From: Acephala macrosclerotiorum
Lineage: Eukaryota > Ascomycota > Leotiomycetes > Helotiales > Mollisiaceae
NCBI GenBank assembly: GCA_014904845.1
Contig: MU119549.1
Span: 1 to 48,947 of the forward strand
Direction: 5' to 3'
Length of the DNA: 48,947 nt
The translations under genes were made by a program, and so were the position numbers. The notes below the pieces were generated by a model that ran no database searches, had not been told where the DNA came from, and saw nothing but the letters and a program-made list of their open reading frames with translations. Below are positions 34,624 through 44,685 of the stretch, in pieces (the first letter of the stretch is position 1; each line of letters starts with the position of its first letter).

Positions 34624-35492
34624 CTATGCCTCGACAGATCCCTCTATCCGGTTATCCTCATACTCATCGCTCCGTTCCTTAAGCTGCTCGTCCACGTGCA
34701 CCCCCTCCACGATGCTCTCCCTTGACTGAAAGGGGGATCCTGTCTCATAGTCTGATGCAGGAGCTTGGCAGCCCGATGAAGAAGCTTGATAGTCCGATGA
34801 AAGAGCTTGATAGCCCGATGAAGCTTTGTACCCTGGTGCAGAGGCTTGGGAGCTCATGTTGATTGTGCTAGATGTACCATAGGTGTGAGCACCCTGACCT
34901 GCGTGTGGGGTGGGTGGCAATTGCTTCATTTGCCCGAACCAATATTCGATTTCTTGCCCAGCTGTGTCATCTCCGACGTCTTTGTATTCGTTCCAATTTC
35001 CAGGACTGCTAGAGCCCAGAATGGTACTAATTTGGCTTGACCACGGTTAATGGTCCACAGCCTGACATGAGCGCCAGCCATTGTAGAGACATATACATAT
35101 GGTATTGTTGCTTCGCTGTCGAGATACAAGGTTGAGTAGTCTTTGGCTTGCGTCTCTAGTTCCTTCAAATTGAACGGTTGACTGGTTCTGGCTCGTTTGC
35201 ATTCCGCAAAGCAGAGGAGTCTAGTTTTTTGAGTTCCTTGCTCGAGATATCTGACGACGATATCACACTTCTTATCGGACTCGGTTGCGGGGGGCTGCTG
35301 GGAGTTCACTATAAAGTTGTCACCAGTAGTGAAGACATTGCTGTAAAGAATGACCTGCATAAGAGCAGACGTTTCGTGCTCTTTAGGGTCAGCTAGTCCC
35401 GTGTAGACATTCGCAATATGAGCTCTGTGATACAAAGCTTCTTCTATTGGACTTTTAATGAGCCCATGAGGTCGAAAAGTTGAAGATGACAT
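34624..35492 (-). pseudogene. PD-(D/E)XK nuclease-like protein with one frameshift
   Basis: Starts at ATG 35492 (M-S-S-S-T-F). Residues C-D-I-V-V (D77) and, 20 residues on, C-F-A-E-C-K-R (E97, K99) form the D...ExK signature of the restriction-endonuclease-like fold. The frame stops at 34926, but a coding-like frame (P-G-N-W-N-E-Y-K-D, then E-I-E-Y-W-F-G-Q-M-K-Q) runs one base over into the downstream ORF and ends at 34624. A single missing base near 35011-35021, in a GGG run after F-W, would reconnect them. The C-terminus carries degenerate 7-residue repeats (S-x-x-Y-Q-A-x) and an acidic tail. It is either a recent pseudogene or a consensus error; the role is unknown. Confidence 0.6.
34761..34822 (-). 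repeat. 21-bp in-frame tandem repeat, about 3 units
   Basis: Units resembling GAGCTTGATAGCCCGATGAA (plus strand) at 34761-34780, 34781-34801 and 34802-34822, with a more diverged unit on each side. They encode the Ser/Tyr/Gln/Ala-rich repeats of the PD-(D/E)XK-like protein. Confidence 0.75.
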
Positions 35493-35926
35493 GATACGTG
35501 GATCGACGATGCAAATGGAATAGTGTTCAACAGTTTGAAACAATAGCACAGGGTCGGGCAACTGTAAGTAAAATGTCTGGTGTGATCAATGACAATGAGG
35601 TATTTCGGAGAACGTATATTTTGAATGGTAATTCGTTGGGGTCAACCCCTCATCTTTATAGACTTGACCTGTGCTGCAAATTTTTATCAACGGGGAGTGT
35701 ATCTAATTTGCGTGCAGTTCTACCGTCATTGGAGAGTCAAATGCGAATTCTGGGGTATGAGAGAACCTCCAACAGCAGGATAGTTAAGGCGATGCATCAG
35801 TACACAGCTGGCACAAAACTGCATGCATTCAAAATGATTGGCCTGCAAGTAAAAATTTGGAACGATGCGACCGAAAGCTTGGTCCACTTGTTGGTTGTTT
35901 TCGGTCAGTACCCGTTTTGACTGGGT
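35493..35926. other. Upstream of the PD-(D/E)XK-like gene, no supported gene
   Basis: A plus-strand frame of up to 140 codons (GTG or ATG from about 35574 to 35920) overlaps the start of the minus-strand gene. It has no recognisable motif and is left uncalled. Confidence 0.4.
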
Positions 35927-36011
35927 AACCGCCCAGTTTTATTAACCGCCCAGTTTTATTAATCACCTAGTTTTACTAATCGCTTAGTTTTCTTAACCGT
36001 TTAATTTTATT
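35927..36011 (+). repeat. 17-bp tandem repeat, 5 units with graded decay
   Basis: Five adjoining 17-bp units: two identical AACCGCCCAGTTTTATT, then AATCACCTAGTTTTACT, AATCGCTTAGTTTTCTT and AACCGTTTAATTTTATT, followed by an A/T-only stretch. Most substitutions are C-to-T or G-to-A and accumulate rightward. Confidence 0.85.
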
Positions 36012-36499
36012 ATTTAATTAATAATAATAAAATTTTATAATTGGAAAAATCTAAAAAATTAAAATTAAAACTAAATATAAATTTGGTAATTTTAAATTTT
36101 TATATTATACGAATTAAAAATCGTATTAAAAATTTATTTCGAGCGTTGTTTTCCAAAGCGTATAAGCGCTTAATTCGCTACAATTATACTATCTCTTGCG
36201 CATTGCCGTATATACGAAGGCGCTTTAACGAGGAGGATAAGAAACGGTGGAAGAACGATGTGGGGATGTGTTTTGATAATGTGGTGGAAAAGCAGATCGT
36301 GACGAGGGAGACGATCTATTTATACTTTCCCACTAGGGCCGTATTTGTCCACCAAATTCGCATTCCCGCTTCCTTTTCGCTCAAGGGAATAACTCTCGTC
36401 GAAGACTCACTCGAGCGTGCCCGAATCATCGGCATCGCGCTAGAGAAGTAATTCAAGTCATGAGTTTTGATTTTTCCAAATAGAAACAATATCAAAAAC
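36012..36499. other. Between tandem repeat and methyltransferase, no firm gene
   Basis: A plus-strand frame 36041-36451 (TTG start, 136 codons, Lys/Arg/Ile-rich, its first third AT-rich) is open but unrecognised. It could be a chance ORF or the remnant of another gene. Confidence 0.35.
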
Positions 36500-36908
36500 T
36501 CAGTCAAAGCCCTTAGAAACAACAAATCGCAGAAACACAAGCCCCCCATCATCAAACCTCGAATCGAAAATCTCTCCATCCACCTTCCACTTCGTCCCAG
36601 TCCTCTCTCCAATCTCATTCCATAATCCCCTCCACGATTCCAAATCATGCAAACACCTCTTCTCCGGCTGCTTCCGATACTCCTCCCGACTCGGCGGCTC
36701 CCTCGTTCCAATTTGTCTACCCAGCATCAACGCCTTTTCTTGGCCCGGCTTAAGAAACTTGATGATCCGTTCCCTAACCTTGACTTGGTCATCCCAACTG
36801 AAAAGATGGAAGAAACTCGACGCATGCACAATATCGAATTTCTCATCCATCGAAGCCAAGTTTTCATCACCAGCATCTAAGATATCGCCAGTCCCAAACT
36901 TGGCCTTG

Positions 36909-37162
36909 AATGTGTGTTGGAAAAACAGGTAGGATTCGAATATGGTTCACGTGAACAGAGTACGGCGGATACGTATCACAGGGCTAGCTTCGTATGAGCT
37001 AATCCAATGATGGTGTATCCTATTGTGTCTATCTTTTTATCTAAAGAGAGACTGCTCAATATATGGGATATCTGGTGCTTCGTACGAGACGCATATCGTT
37101 TCATCGAGTGCGCCAGCGCACTCGACACGTGATCTGGCATCTCGAACCACGCTCCTCGCGAC
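36909..37162. mobile_element. 254-bp insertion with 7-bp target duplication and internal hairpin
   Basis: On the minus strand ACACATT occurs at both junctions (37169-37163 and 36915-36909). Deleting one copy plus the intervening sequence restores the methyltransferase frame exactly. The insert carries a 10-bp-stem, 2-nt-loop perfect hairpin at 37104-37125. No terminal inverted repeats and no coding capacity are seen, so the element class is unknown. Confidence 0.65.
37104..37125. repeat. 22-bp hairpin within the insertion
   Basis: TCGAGTGCGC-CA-GCGCACTCGA on the plus strand, perfectly self-complementary arms of 10 bp with a 2-nt loop. Confidence 0.9.
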
Positions 37163-37660
37163 AATGTGTCTTTATCGCGAAACAGCTCATAGCCAAGCTC
37201 AATAAAATCGGGTTGAAGATCGGTTCCAGTGAGATTTTCGGATGGAACTCCGTCGGCGGTTAGTTGACGCAAGACATGGGCGAAGCAACAGCCTACATCG
37301 AGGAGTGTCTCGCCTGCGGTGAGACGCGTGATCAGTGTTGGGTATTCTGGTGCCTTGGTGATCCAGAGATCGAAGAAGCGCCAACGGCCAAGGCAGGGGT
37401 AGTGGAATACTTCATAGGCTTTATTGCGCTGAGAGGTTGATTAGCTAATTGTTCGTGAGAATGCGGATGAGAAAGTTGGGGAGGATGATGCAACTTACGA
37501 TGACGGCGACGTGAGCATCAATTACATCAGCTAGAATCTTGCTGTACGTTTCAAGTAGTTCCCACGCAGGCTTGAAATCCGTTCTGTCGGCTGGGAGGTC
37601 CTTTTGATATCGCCAAGCCGCATAAGGGTCCCATTTTGCTAGATCGGCTTGGTGTGCCAT

Positions 37661-38589
37661 TTAAATTAAGATCTTTGAATCTCTTCTCTACCGTCTAAGC
37701 AGAAAGAGGTTCTAGTGCTGATAAGGACTGCAAGGCGTTGAAACAATCCAGGGATTGCGATTCTGGCGCTGTGAGCGGCGAGCAATCTACCTGAAATGTC
37801 CACGTTAATAATAGCACGCAACGACCACAATTGATGGCGCATTAGAAGTCCTGTAACAGGAAGCGGAACAACACTCGTGATCGTTATCTCTATAGGCTGT
37901 GGGGGATATGCATGATCGTGGGGCATCGCGGGATCCCTGGGGTCGAGTGACCACTTACAGATTCTCCGTCGGAAATTGAAGACAAGCTTCGTCGATTGGG
38001 TCATACTGGGCAGAAGAAGACTATAGACTGAAAGCTGAGTTCGAGGTACTCCTGCTCACCCGGTTGAGAACATATCGGACTCACTTTTGATGATGAAGAC
38101 ATGAAAATTCAATTAGCCAGGAACGCGGGAAGTTGGAATCAAACAAGACGGGAGAGAGCAAAGCTTGAAGAGGGAGCATTAGAGCTTTGGCTTTGGACCA
38201 CGTCCAAAAAGGAAAGCTTGATGTTCAATCTTCGCTGGAAGAGAAAGCCACAGACCGCAGCCAGTACACTTCTTCGCGAAAGAGAATGCATCTGGACGAA
38301 AGGCCATTACTTTGTATGCGAAACTTTTGCAAGCTGCACTAAATGGCAGAGCAGCCTCTCCGAAGGTGTTCTCCCATACGCCATCATCTATCCCATCTGA
38401 ACGCCAAGTACCCAAACAAGAAGCACCCCGGACGATGCTCCAACACTGTGATATACTTGCTCATAATTCCACGAATAATGGGTTCATGAATCCTTCTCAG
38501 TGCACAGCAACGCCAAATTTCGTTTAGTGAAGAGATCACCGCACAAAATCAATAATTGCCCTCCAATATGAAGCCATGTCCTGCAAAGC
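37661..38589. other. 0.93 kb intergenic with short unassigned frames
   Basis: Minus-strand frames 37666-38004 (true ATG at 38004, Arg-rich) and 38179-38415 (contains C-T-G-C-G) are open, but neither shows a known motif or clear splice partners. The first could be a short gene directly upstream of the methyltransferase; evidence is insufficient. Confidence 0.4.
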
Positions 38590-39378
38590 TCACCTCTTGC
38601 TACCCTTCTTGGAGTTTGCCTTCTCAATCTTGTCTTTCAACGGATTATACGGGGCTGCAACACCTGGGTACTCTTTTCTCTGTCCGTCTGATGGTCCAGC
38701 ATGAAATTGTCCATCGGGTCCCATTCTCTGTGGCACGCCTTGCGGAGGTCTCGCAACTTGGTCTCGGTGCATCTTATCCAGAGCATTTCCAACAACTCCA
38801 TATTGCTCCCAGTTGATAGGTGGCATCCTGACAACATTCTGCGACGTAGGTAATGGGTTCCACTTATCTCCATCTCTAACCTTCGCCACTGCTTGTGATC
38901 CTTCTTCCTCTTTCGCAAGCCCCTCGGCGTCTTCCATCTCCTCGTCTTCATCGGTGTCACCCCCATTAGGATGCAGCAACTCATCGCCTCTCACGCCTAT
39001 CCGCCCCTCCTTCAACGCTGTGGTAAACGCATCCGGATCCCTCAACGCCCTCTCCTTGGTATCAGACAGAGCCTTGATGTCCCGCTCTGCAGTCCTCTTC
39101 TGCTGCTGCAGAATGCTCATCGTAGCCTTGAGTGCCAATACATCTGGATTGGAACCGAAGTCGATCTCTATCGGAGGTGCTGGAGGCATTGCGACTGGGG
39201 GAGGTTGTAACTTGTGAGTGAAGACTGGGCGCGCATTGCTGAGGGTGGGTGTTATAGGTGAGTAAGGAGGAGCCTGAACTGGAGAAGCTGATCGTGAGGA
39301 TGAGGGATTCTGGCTTTGGGTTCTGCCATCTGAGGTGGAGTTGGGAGATGTGCCCGTGTCAAGTGTTAAGGAGGGCAT
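38590..39378 (-). CDS. Conserved fungal protein of unknown function, coiled coil plus acidic region
   Basis: A single exon of 262 residues starting at ATG 39378 (M-P-S-L-T-L-D). The N-terminal 70 residues are Ser/Pro-rich and probably disordered. Next come a predicted coiled coil around residues 82-112 (many Leu, Gln, Lys, Glu), a segment D-P-D-A-F-T-T-A-L-K-E-G-R, an acidic cluster (D-E-D-E-E-M-E-D) and a well-formed block M-P-P-I-N-W-E-Q-Y-G-V-V-G. The tail is Lys-rich (K-K-G-S-K-R). This architecture looks like a nuclear scaffold or chromatin-complex subunit, but that is inference. I believe similar proteins occur widely in Pezizomycotina but cannot name the family. The frame is undamaged. 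Confidence 0.75.
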   Translation of the reverse strand: MPSLTLDTGTSPNSTSDGRTQSQNPSSSRSASPVQAPPYSPITPTLSNARPVFTHKLQPPPVAMPPAPPIEIDFGSNPDVLALKATMSILQQQKRTAERDIKALSDTKERALRDPDAFTTALKEGRIGVRGDELLHPNGGDTDEDEEMEDAEGLAKEEEGSQAVAKVRDGDKWNPLPTSQNVVRMPPINWEQYGVVGNALDKMHRDQVARPPQGVPQRMGPDGQFHAGPSDGQRKEYPGVAAPYNPLKDKIEKANSKKGSKR

Positions 39379-40055
39379 TGTCGTGATCGTGTTGGTTTGG
39401 AGAGAAGATGCGGCCGCGGCGGAGAGATGTGACGTTTAGCGGGGCGGGATTTATGTATGTCCAAAACGAGAAAGGCGTGTTCGCTAGAAGCTGGGGAAGA
39501 AGGGATTGGATGGACAAGCGAAAGCCAGATTCTCCTTTGAGGAGTCTGCTCACTCTACACAATCTCTTTCATCATCTGAATGATTTGAGATCGAGCCTTG
39601 TATTACACTCGATCTCAATATCCGAATTTAAGGGGCTCGAGGGTAGTATTCCCTCAATGTATGGTCTCCAGAACTGAAGTGACGTGTGCTCGGAGTTACC
39701 AGTAGCTTACGCACTCGACGTCCGAGTTTCCAATATGCCCAACTAAAAATTCTTTGGATCTCAAGAGCGAGCGCTGCCCTCGCCACCAAATTCCATACAA
39801 TTCATAAGAGCAATTTGATTTCTGCTTGGAGTGCGTAGCATGCCTTCGCAAACTTCCATCGTTGAATCTGTCTTCTTTGGCAGTAGATTCATGTTCACAA
39901 ATCGATTGCTACTCCCTTCAAATTGATACTCTCAAATCAACGAAACTTTTATTTGAGAGAGTGATTCTACATCAAAGATAATTGTTCCGCTTTGCAAGTC
40001 CAGGCGACCATGTGGCCACTTTCCTGACTCGAGTCAGGTGACTAACTACCTTTTC
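39379..40055. other. Intergenic, 0.68 kb
   Basis: 5' region of the coiled-coil protein gene and 3' region of the next minus-strand gene. No further feature supported. Confidence 0.5.
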
Positions 40056-40451
40056 TCAATCATCAAGATCTCCGTCTCTCAGCAGGATTTCCCCCGCGTT
40101 CTCCATTCCCGGCTCCTGCGGCGCAGGCAAGTTCTTCAGGATCTCGAACATCCAGATTACCCCCCCATCTTCGAGAGTGTGGCCTTCTCCCTGCGCAGCC
40201 AGGTTTCTAAGCGCCTTCTTGAGCTCGACAGACCAAAGAACAGTCTTACTGGGTATTCCTTGCCTCCAAAGCACAACGAAATATACAATGCCATCTTGTA
40301 AGAATTCGTCGTGTGCACAGTATAGTGGCTTTCCCTCAACCTTCGCGACTTTTCCGTTCTGTTTTGCTGTGCCTACTTTGAATGCCAGGTTGACTACTTC
40401 CTTAGCAGCATCGAGGAAGTTTGCCTTGGGTTTCTCGTCATCTGATGACAT
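40056..40451 (-). CDS. Small conserved-looking protein of unknown function
   Basis: 131 residues, single exon, ATG at 40451 (M-S-S-D-D-E-K-P) in an AATAATG context. It has an acidic N-terminus, an amphipathic segment N-F-L-D-A-A-K-E-V-V-N, a central block with E-G-K-P-L-Y-C-A-H-D-E-F, then I-V-Y-F-V-V-L-W-R, and an acidic C-terminus. No signal peptide or membrane helix. Composition and a clean frame suggest a real cytosolic protein. Function unknown. Confidence 0.65.
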   Translation of the reverse strand: MSSDDEKPKANFLDAAKEVVNLAFKVGTAKQNGKVAKVEGKPLYCAHDEFLQDGIVYFVVLWRQGIPSKTVLWSVELKKALRNLAAQGEGHTLEDGGVIWMFEILKNLPAPQEPGMENAGEILLRDGDLDD

Positions 40452-41413
40452 TATCCTTCTTACCTCGGTAAAGACTAGCGCAAACCTTCCTAGAAGCTTC
40501 GTATCGGTCGGTGGTCGACTGTGACAATTGGAAGCTCAATCCGCTTCATGCGTTTCATAGAAACATGAACAGCGGCACTTGAGATTACGACTAGAGTCTA
40601 ATTTTTTGTGGAATTAATTAGAATTTTAAAAGTACTCCGGTCAAGGCGCTTGACTCAGACTTCGATTGTGGAATTTTCCTAAATTTCTTAGTGTTGTGCT
40701 TGAAACTATCGCGGAAGACTTTAGAAACCTGTCTTTTTTGTGTTGGAAAGAAAGAAGTCTATTTTAGCACTCAAAAATCGCGTTTTATAGTTGGAGATTG
40801 GCTGATTCATGATTGTCTGAATCCGTCATTCACGAGGTTTCCTGCTTAAACGGGAGTTATTGTTAACAAGTGGTGATTAAAGACCTACAACGGGCTTGCG
40901 AGTGTGAATCAAGGGGCTATCGAAGGCAGTTCAGAATACTGCAACCATGTTTTCAAACTAGATTAATAGGAAAGAGAAAGATAGAAACAGAAGAAACTTA
41001 ATGTTAATCAATATGAGGCTGCATTACACTGAATTGGCCAGAAACTACATAATTCTCCCAGATCAAAGTAGCACATCTGAGATTTGTTACATGGCAGGGC
41101 ATTGGCATAACAAACTTTGAAATTGACCAGATTCCGTAATTAGCATCGATGCATATGCAGACGTTCTCAACAAAGCCAGAGACAACAACCTAAGCTCCCT
41201 AATTGTGAATAGTCACGTGTCGAATAACAGACCATGCTCTTAAGCCAAGTTAGAGGCCTTGAGAAGCGAAGACTATATTGATCCGGAAGAATCAAATCAG
41301 CATTTTATTAATTTTTCTTATGCACATAATCAGTCAAATGATTGACAGGTCAATTGTTTGATTCGTGCAGTAGAAGAGCCAAGTCAACATTTTTCTGCAT
41401 CTCGATTCTATGC
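40452..41413. other. Intergenic, 0.96 kb
   Basis: No frame of 60 codons or more other than the start of the next candidate, and no RNA gene or repeat recognised. AT content is slightly raised. Confidence 0.5.
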
Positions 41414-41923
41414 ATGAAAGCAGACATGCTCAGCCAAAAACCCTCCGCGGCACTCTCAATCATCGTTCTTTCTTGCTTACACATTAAATCCTATGGGAAT
41501 TCTGCATTCCCATCGAACTTCTCCAATGTCCCTTTCCATCCATTGATACTCATGCAACCGGCTACCTCCCCCACTCCTCGCCGGTTTGAAGTTTCGATCT
41601 TTGGGCTTAGATTTTCTAGTAATTATCTGTACTTGAACGTCGCACTCCTTCCTTCAAAGTATAACACGACAGATATTGCCGTAAGCTTTTCAGAAGACTT
41701 CCTCACCCCAGCAAAATGGCATCCTTCCGACTTCCGCAACCTTTCCTACTTCGCTCATCAGATTGTGGATGATTCTTTTGGCGATGTCAGAAAACGGGGC
41801 GATTCCCTTCCAGTTGTGGCCAGTGGCCGTGATGACAGTAATAACATGATTGTGCTTTCGGGTAGGGTGGGCAGATACAATGTCGAGGTGTTCAAGAGCT
41901 GTTTCGCGTTTCCTTTAGTTTAA
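41414..41923 (+). CDS. Hypothetical ORF, low confidence
   Basis: 169 codons from ATG 41414 (M-K-A-D-M-L-S-Q-K); the frame is open further upstream to about 41342. No motif, signal peptide or neighbour relation supports it. It is kept only because no competing frame of similar length exists on either strand. It could be a chance ORF. Confidence 0.25.
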   Translation: MKADMLSQKPSAALSIIVLSCLHIKSYGNSAFPSNFSNVPFHPLILMQPATSPTPRRFEVSIFGLRFSSNYLYLNVALLPSKYNTTDIAVSFSEDFLTPAKWHPSDFRNLSYFAHQIVDDSFGDVRKRGDSLPVVASGRDDSNNMIVLSGRVGRYNVEVFKSCFAFPLV

Positions 41924-42680
41924 AATGATTACAATACCAAGAGGTTGAACTTCAAAAATACCAATATTATTTTTGAAAGATGGAGTCTCTCAGGTCAAGA
42001 AACAACCTTTTTATAGTTATGCAGACGTATGCGTGACTGTGTAGGAAATGTGAATCAAAGACAACTTTCATGCCTTTATATAGTCACGTGTATATTTTGA
42101 AATTAAGTTCTCCTATGTTGCTAGAAGATTTCCGACCCTCTAAAACACAAGGCAATACCTGTGAAATCAGATCTCAAACGTAGGATAGGTATCGAAAACC
42201 TTGAAGCGACTTTTAAGTGTGTGATCGTGAAGTAATTTGTTCCCCATCAAGAAAGGGGCTTTACCGAGGTCCAGATCTGAGACATCATCCATCCCTGCAT
42301 GCAGCCAAAGAAAGACATTACTTCCTCGTCCCTCTCTTCCACCACAAAACACCTTCGACGCGCATTGAGGCTCAGTCCAATTCCCGAACCTACACTCGAT
42401 TGAGTAAGATCATAATCATAGTCGGATCCGTTCTCCCGGATCCCGGAACAACCAATTCAGGCTGAATTCATCATCGGATAAACCCCCCTAATCCACAACA
42501 TCAACATCCAACCTCCAACATACCACCGGGCTGGAAATACCAAGCTCCTAGCCCTCAAGATGGCTAATCTGGATAAAGGCGATATTCTCGAGCCTACATA
42601 AGAGCTTCACATTATCCCATTCCAATTCTCAACTTCTGTTCTTCCACTTTCGTCAATTCACAATCACGAACACCGCCAAA
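41924..42680 (+). promoter_or_regulatory. Intergenic with promoter region of the GH43 gene
   Basis: The last 200 bp before the GH43 start are pyrimidine-rich (CAACTTCTGTTCTTCCACTTTC), typical of fungal core promoters. A TACATAAG element lies near 42595 and the start context is CGCCAAAATGGCC. The rest holds nothing recognisable. Confidence 0.45.
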
Positions 42681-43748
42681 ATGGCCTCCACATCCCTCTC
42701 ACCCCTCGTAAAAGGAATCTTCACAGCCGACCCCTCGGCGCACGTCTTCAATGGCAGAATCTACGTCTACCCCTCCCACGACATCCCCACCCCCATCCAA
42801 GACAACGACAACGGCGACCAATACGCCATGGCCGACTACCACGTCCTATCCATGGACCGAGTCGGGAGTCCCGTGACCGATCATGGCGTCGTCTTATCCC
42901 TAGAACAAATCCCTTGGGCTTCAAAACAACTTTGGGCTCCTGATGCTGCTGAGAAGAATGGGAAGTTTTATTTGTATTTTCCGGCTAGGGATAAGGAGGG
43001 TGTGTTTAGGATTGGGGTTGCAGTGGGGGATAGGCCGGAGGGACCGTTTAAGCCGGAAGAGAGGCCGATTGAGGGGAGTTATAGTATTGATCCGGCAAGT
43101 TTTGTGGATGAGGATGGGGAGGCGTATTTGTATTTTGGTGGGATTTGGGGTGGGCAGTGTGAGTTTTCCCCCTCTTCAATCTCTTACCTCTCCTTTCTCA
43201 TTTCTCAGGTGGAGGGGTTTGATTTCTCGAACACAAAATTTACATTTTGAGCAGTACAATGTTGGACCTCAGGAAAATTCGACAAAGAAGCATACACAAA
43301 CATGGAAGCCCAATCCGGCCCAGCCTACTACCCCCGCGTCGCCAAGCTCTCCTCCGACATGCTCTCATTCACCTCTCCCATCCAAGAACTCGCCCTTCTC
43401 GACGAATCCGGCAAACCATTAGATTCCTCCGACCACGACAGGAGATTCTTCGAAGCTGCGTGGATGCACAAATATAATGGAAAGTACTACTTCAGCTACT
43501 CAACTGGAGATACGCATTATTTGTGTTATGCGATTGGAGACAGTCCACTTGGACCGTTCACGTATGGAGGGAGGATTTTGGAGCCGGTAGAGGGGTGGAC
43601 GACGCATCATAGTATTGTGGAGCATGAGGGGAGGTGGTGGTTGTTTCATCACGATACGAGTTTGAGTGGGAAGAATCATTTGAGGTGTGTGAAGGTGAGA
43701 GAGATCTTCTACGGTGCGAAGGGTCAGATTGTTTTGACGAAGCCATGA
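42681..43748 (+). CDS. Glycoside hydrolase family 43 (xylosidase/arabinosidase type), intracellular
   Basis: Two exons, 42681-43158 and 43255-43748. The intron (GTGAGT...GAGCAG, 96 bp) interrupts a codon after its first base and restores L-Q-C-W-T-S-G, giving 323 residues. The five-bladed propeller catalytic triad is visible: general base D17 in T-A-D-P-S-A-H-V-F, the pKa-modulating D137 in Y-S-I-D-P-A-S-F, and general acid E226 in R-F-F-E-A-A-W-M. Repeated G-x-F/W-Y-L-Y-F and G-P-F motifs support the fold. No signal peptide is present, so it should act in the cytosol on imported xylo- or arabino-oligosaccharides. Exact substrate cannot be read. A strong ATG context and an intact frame suggest it is active. 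Confidence 0.9.
43159..43254 (+). other. Intron of the GH43 gene
   Basis: GTGAGT donor, TTGAGCAG acceptor, phase 1, 96 bp. Removing it joins G-G-Q to L-Q-C-W and skips in-frame stops. Confidence 0.85.
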
Positions 43749-44084
43749 AAGAGGGATTAAGGTGAAAATGAAACTGCTGAAAAGAATTTTGACGTGCATT
43801 TGGAGCGAAGATGATGATTTGTTTGAGCATGTTTCTCCCTTTGGGCCAGTGCCTACATTCTACACCGAACTTGTTGATCCGCCTCCAATGACGAGCAGAA
43901 GATGAGATATGAAGTCCCTAGACCGCAACCAGGACCAATTTCCGCTCTAGAACTTTGCTTGGTATCCAGCTCCGGACGATCTTTGTATGGGTGCGTACAT
44001 GTGTTCCACCTATTGAGGACAAAAGCGGGGCGTACTTTCTTTCCTTCCCTGGGAAGAGCTTTCTGAGATATTCTTGCATGCCAA
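43749..44084. other. Intergenic, nothing supported
   Basis: 3' flank of GH43 and of the convergent hypothetical gene. Short frames on the minus strand only. Confidence 0.45.
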
Positions 44085-44618
44085 TCACCATGATCTAGGG
44101 GACTCTCCTGTTGGAGTATCATTCGCAGCGAGCCTACTTCTTCCTTTCATTGCTCTCACCGCCGATGTCCCCGAAGCCGAACCTACGTTGCCCGAAGGAG
44201 GCTTGAGGCTGACGGATGCGTAAGTCAATGTAGGGCGCTCAGCGATTCCAGGATGCCCCTGGTCCTCACCTGGTTCGTACAGCAGTGTGAAAGTCCATTC
44301 ACCCACTTGAATCTCCTGTGGGGCATGTCGAGGGCTATCACTATCGCCAGCGTTTAAATCACGGAGATTGCCTCGTTCCTCGCTTCGATATAGGTTCATA
44401 GAGATTGTAGTTACTCTATGTTGCTCATTTTCATATACGGCGACGGTGGGAAATGCCAATGCAACTTGACGTCCACAATGGCATTGTATTACGTTGAAGT
44501 CGTGCCAATTGGACTTCCTCGAAACCCAGCGGACGTAGTTTATTAGGCCAGCGATGGCCTGTAGTCTGCTATAACCGGGGAACGATAATAGTAATATCTT
44601 GGTGGTCTGGTGAACCAT
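44085..44618 (-). CDS. Hypothetical protein, start next to a MITE
   Basis: 177 residues from ATG 44618 (M-V-H-Q-T-T-K); the open frame extends upstream into the MITE at 44686 onward, so any earlier start would be element-derived. It contains C-H-C-G-R-Q-V-A-L and N-L-Y-R-S-E-E-R and a basic, Ser-rich tail. Not recognised. The MITE sits 68 bp upstream of the start and may have replaced its promoter. Confidence 0.35.
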   Translation of the reverse strand: MVHQTTKILLLSFPGYSRLQAIAGLINYVRWVSRKSNWHDFNVIQCHCGRQVALAFPTVAVYENEQHRVTTISMNLYRSEERGNLRDLNAGDSDSPRHAPQEIQVGEWTFTLLYEPGEDQGHPGIAERPTLTYASVSLKPPSGNVGSASGTSAVRAMKGRSRLAANDTPTGESPRSW

Positions 44619-44685
44619 AGAGAGGGATCGGAAGCAGGTTGATCGAGCTTGGAAATATCGACGCCGCCGCAAGGCAAGCGTTGTA

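Larger units (their letters stand above)
36500..37660 (-). pseudogene. SAM-dependent methyltransferase (fungal secondary-metabolism type) interrupted by an insertion
   Basis: Starts at ATG 37660 (M-A-H-Q-A-D-L). Exon 1 is 37499-37660, with an intron at 37429-37498 (GTAAGT...GCTAATC...CTCTCAG, 70 bp, phase 0). Exon 2 carries the SAM-binding motif L-L-D-V-G-C-C-F (residues 96-103) and the acidic residue of T-G-T-D-L-Q (D124). After R-D-K-D-T the frame enters 254 extra bases (36909-37162) and stops at 36976. Homology resumes at 36908 with F-K-A-K-F-G-T-G-D and continues through S-S-F-F-H-L-F and G-R-Q-I-G to the stop at 36500. Without the insertion the protein would be about 278 residues, the usual length for AusD-like fungal polyketide/meroterpenoid methyltransferases. 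No GT-AG pair removes the insertion in frame, so the gene is probably inactive. Confidence 0.7.

Noticed and set aside
35498..35920. Plus-strand 140-codon frame
   Set aside because: Overlaps the start of the minus-strand PD-(D/E)XK-like gene and shows no motif.
36976..37162. Treating the extra methyltransferase sequence as an ordinary intron
   Set aside because: No GT-AG pair removes it and keeps the frame; a 7-bp duplication explains it better.
42167..42465. Short frames upstream of GH43 on both strands
   Set aside because: Under 85 codons, overlapping each other and the promoter region, no motifs.
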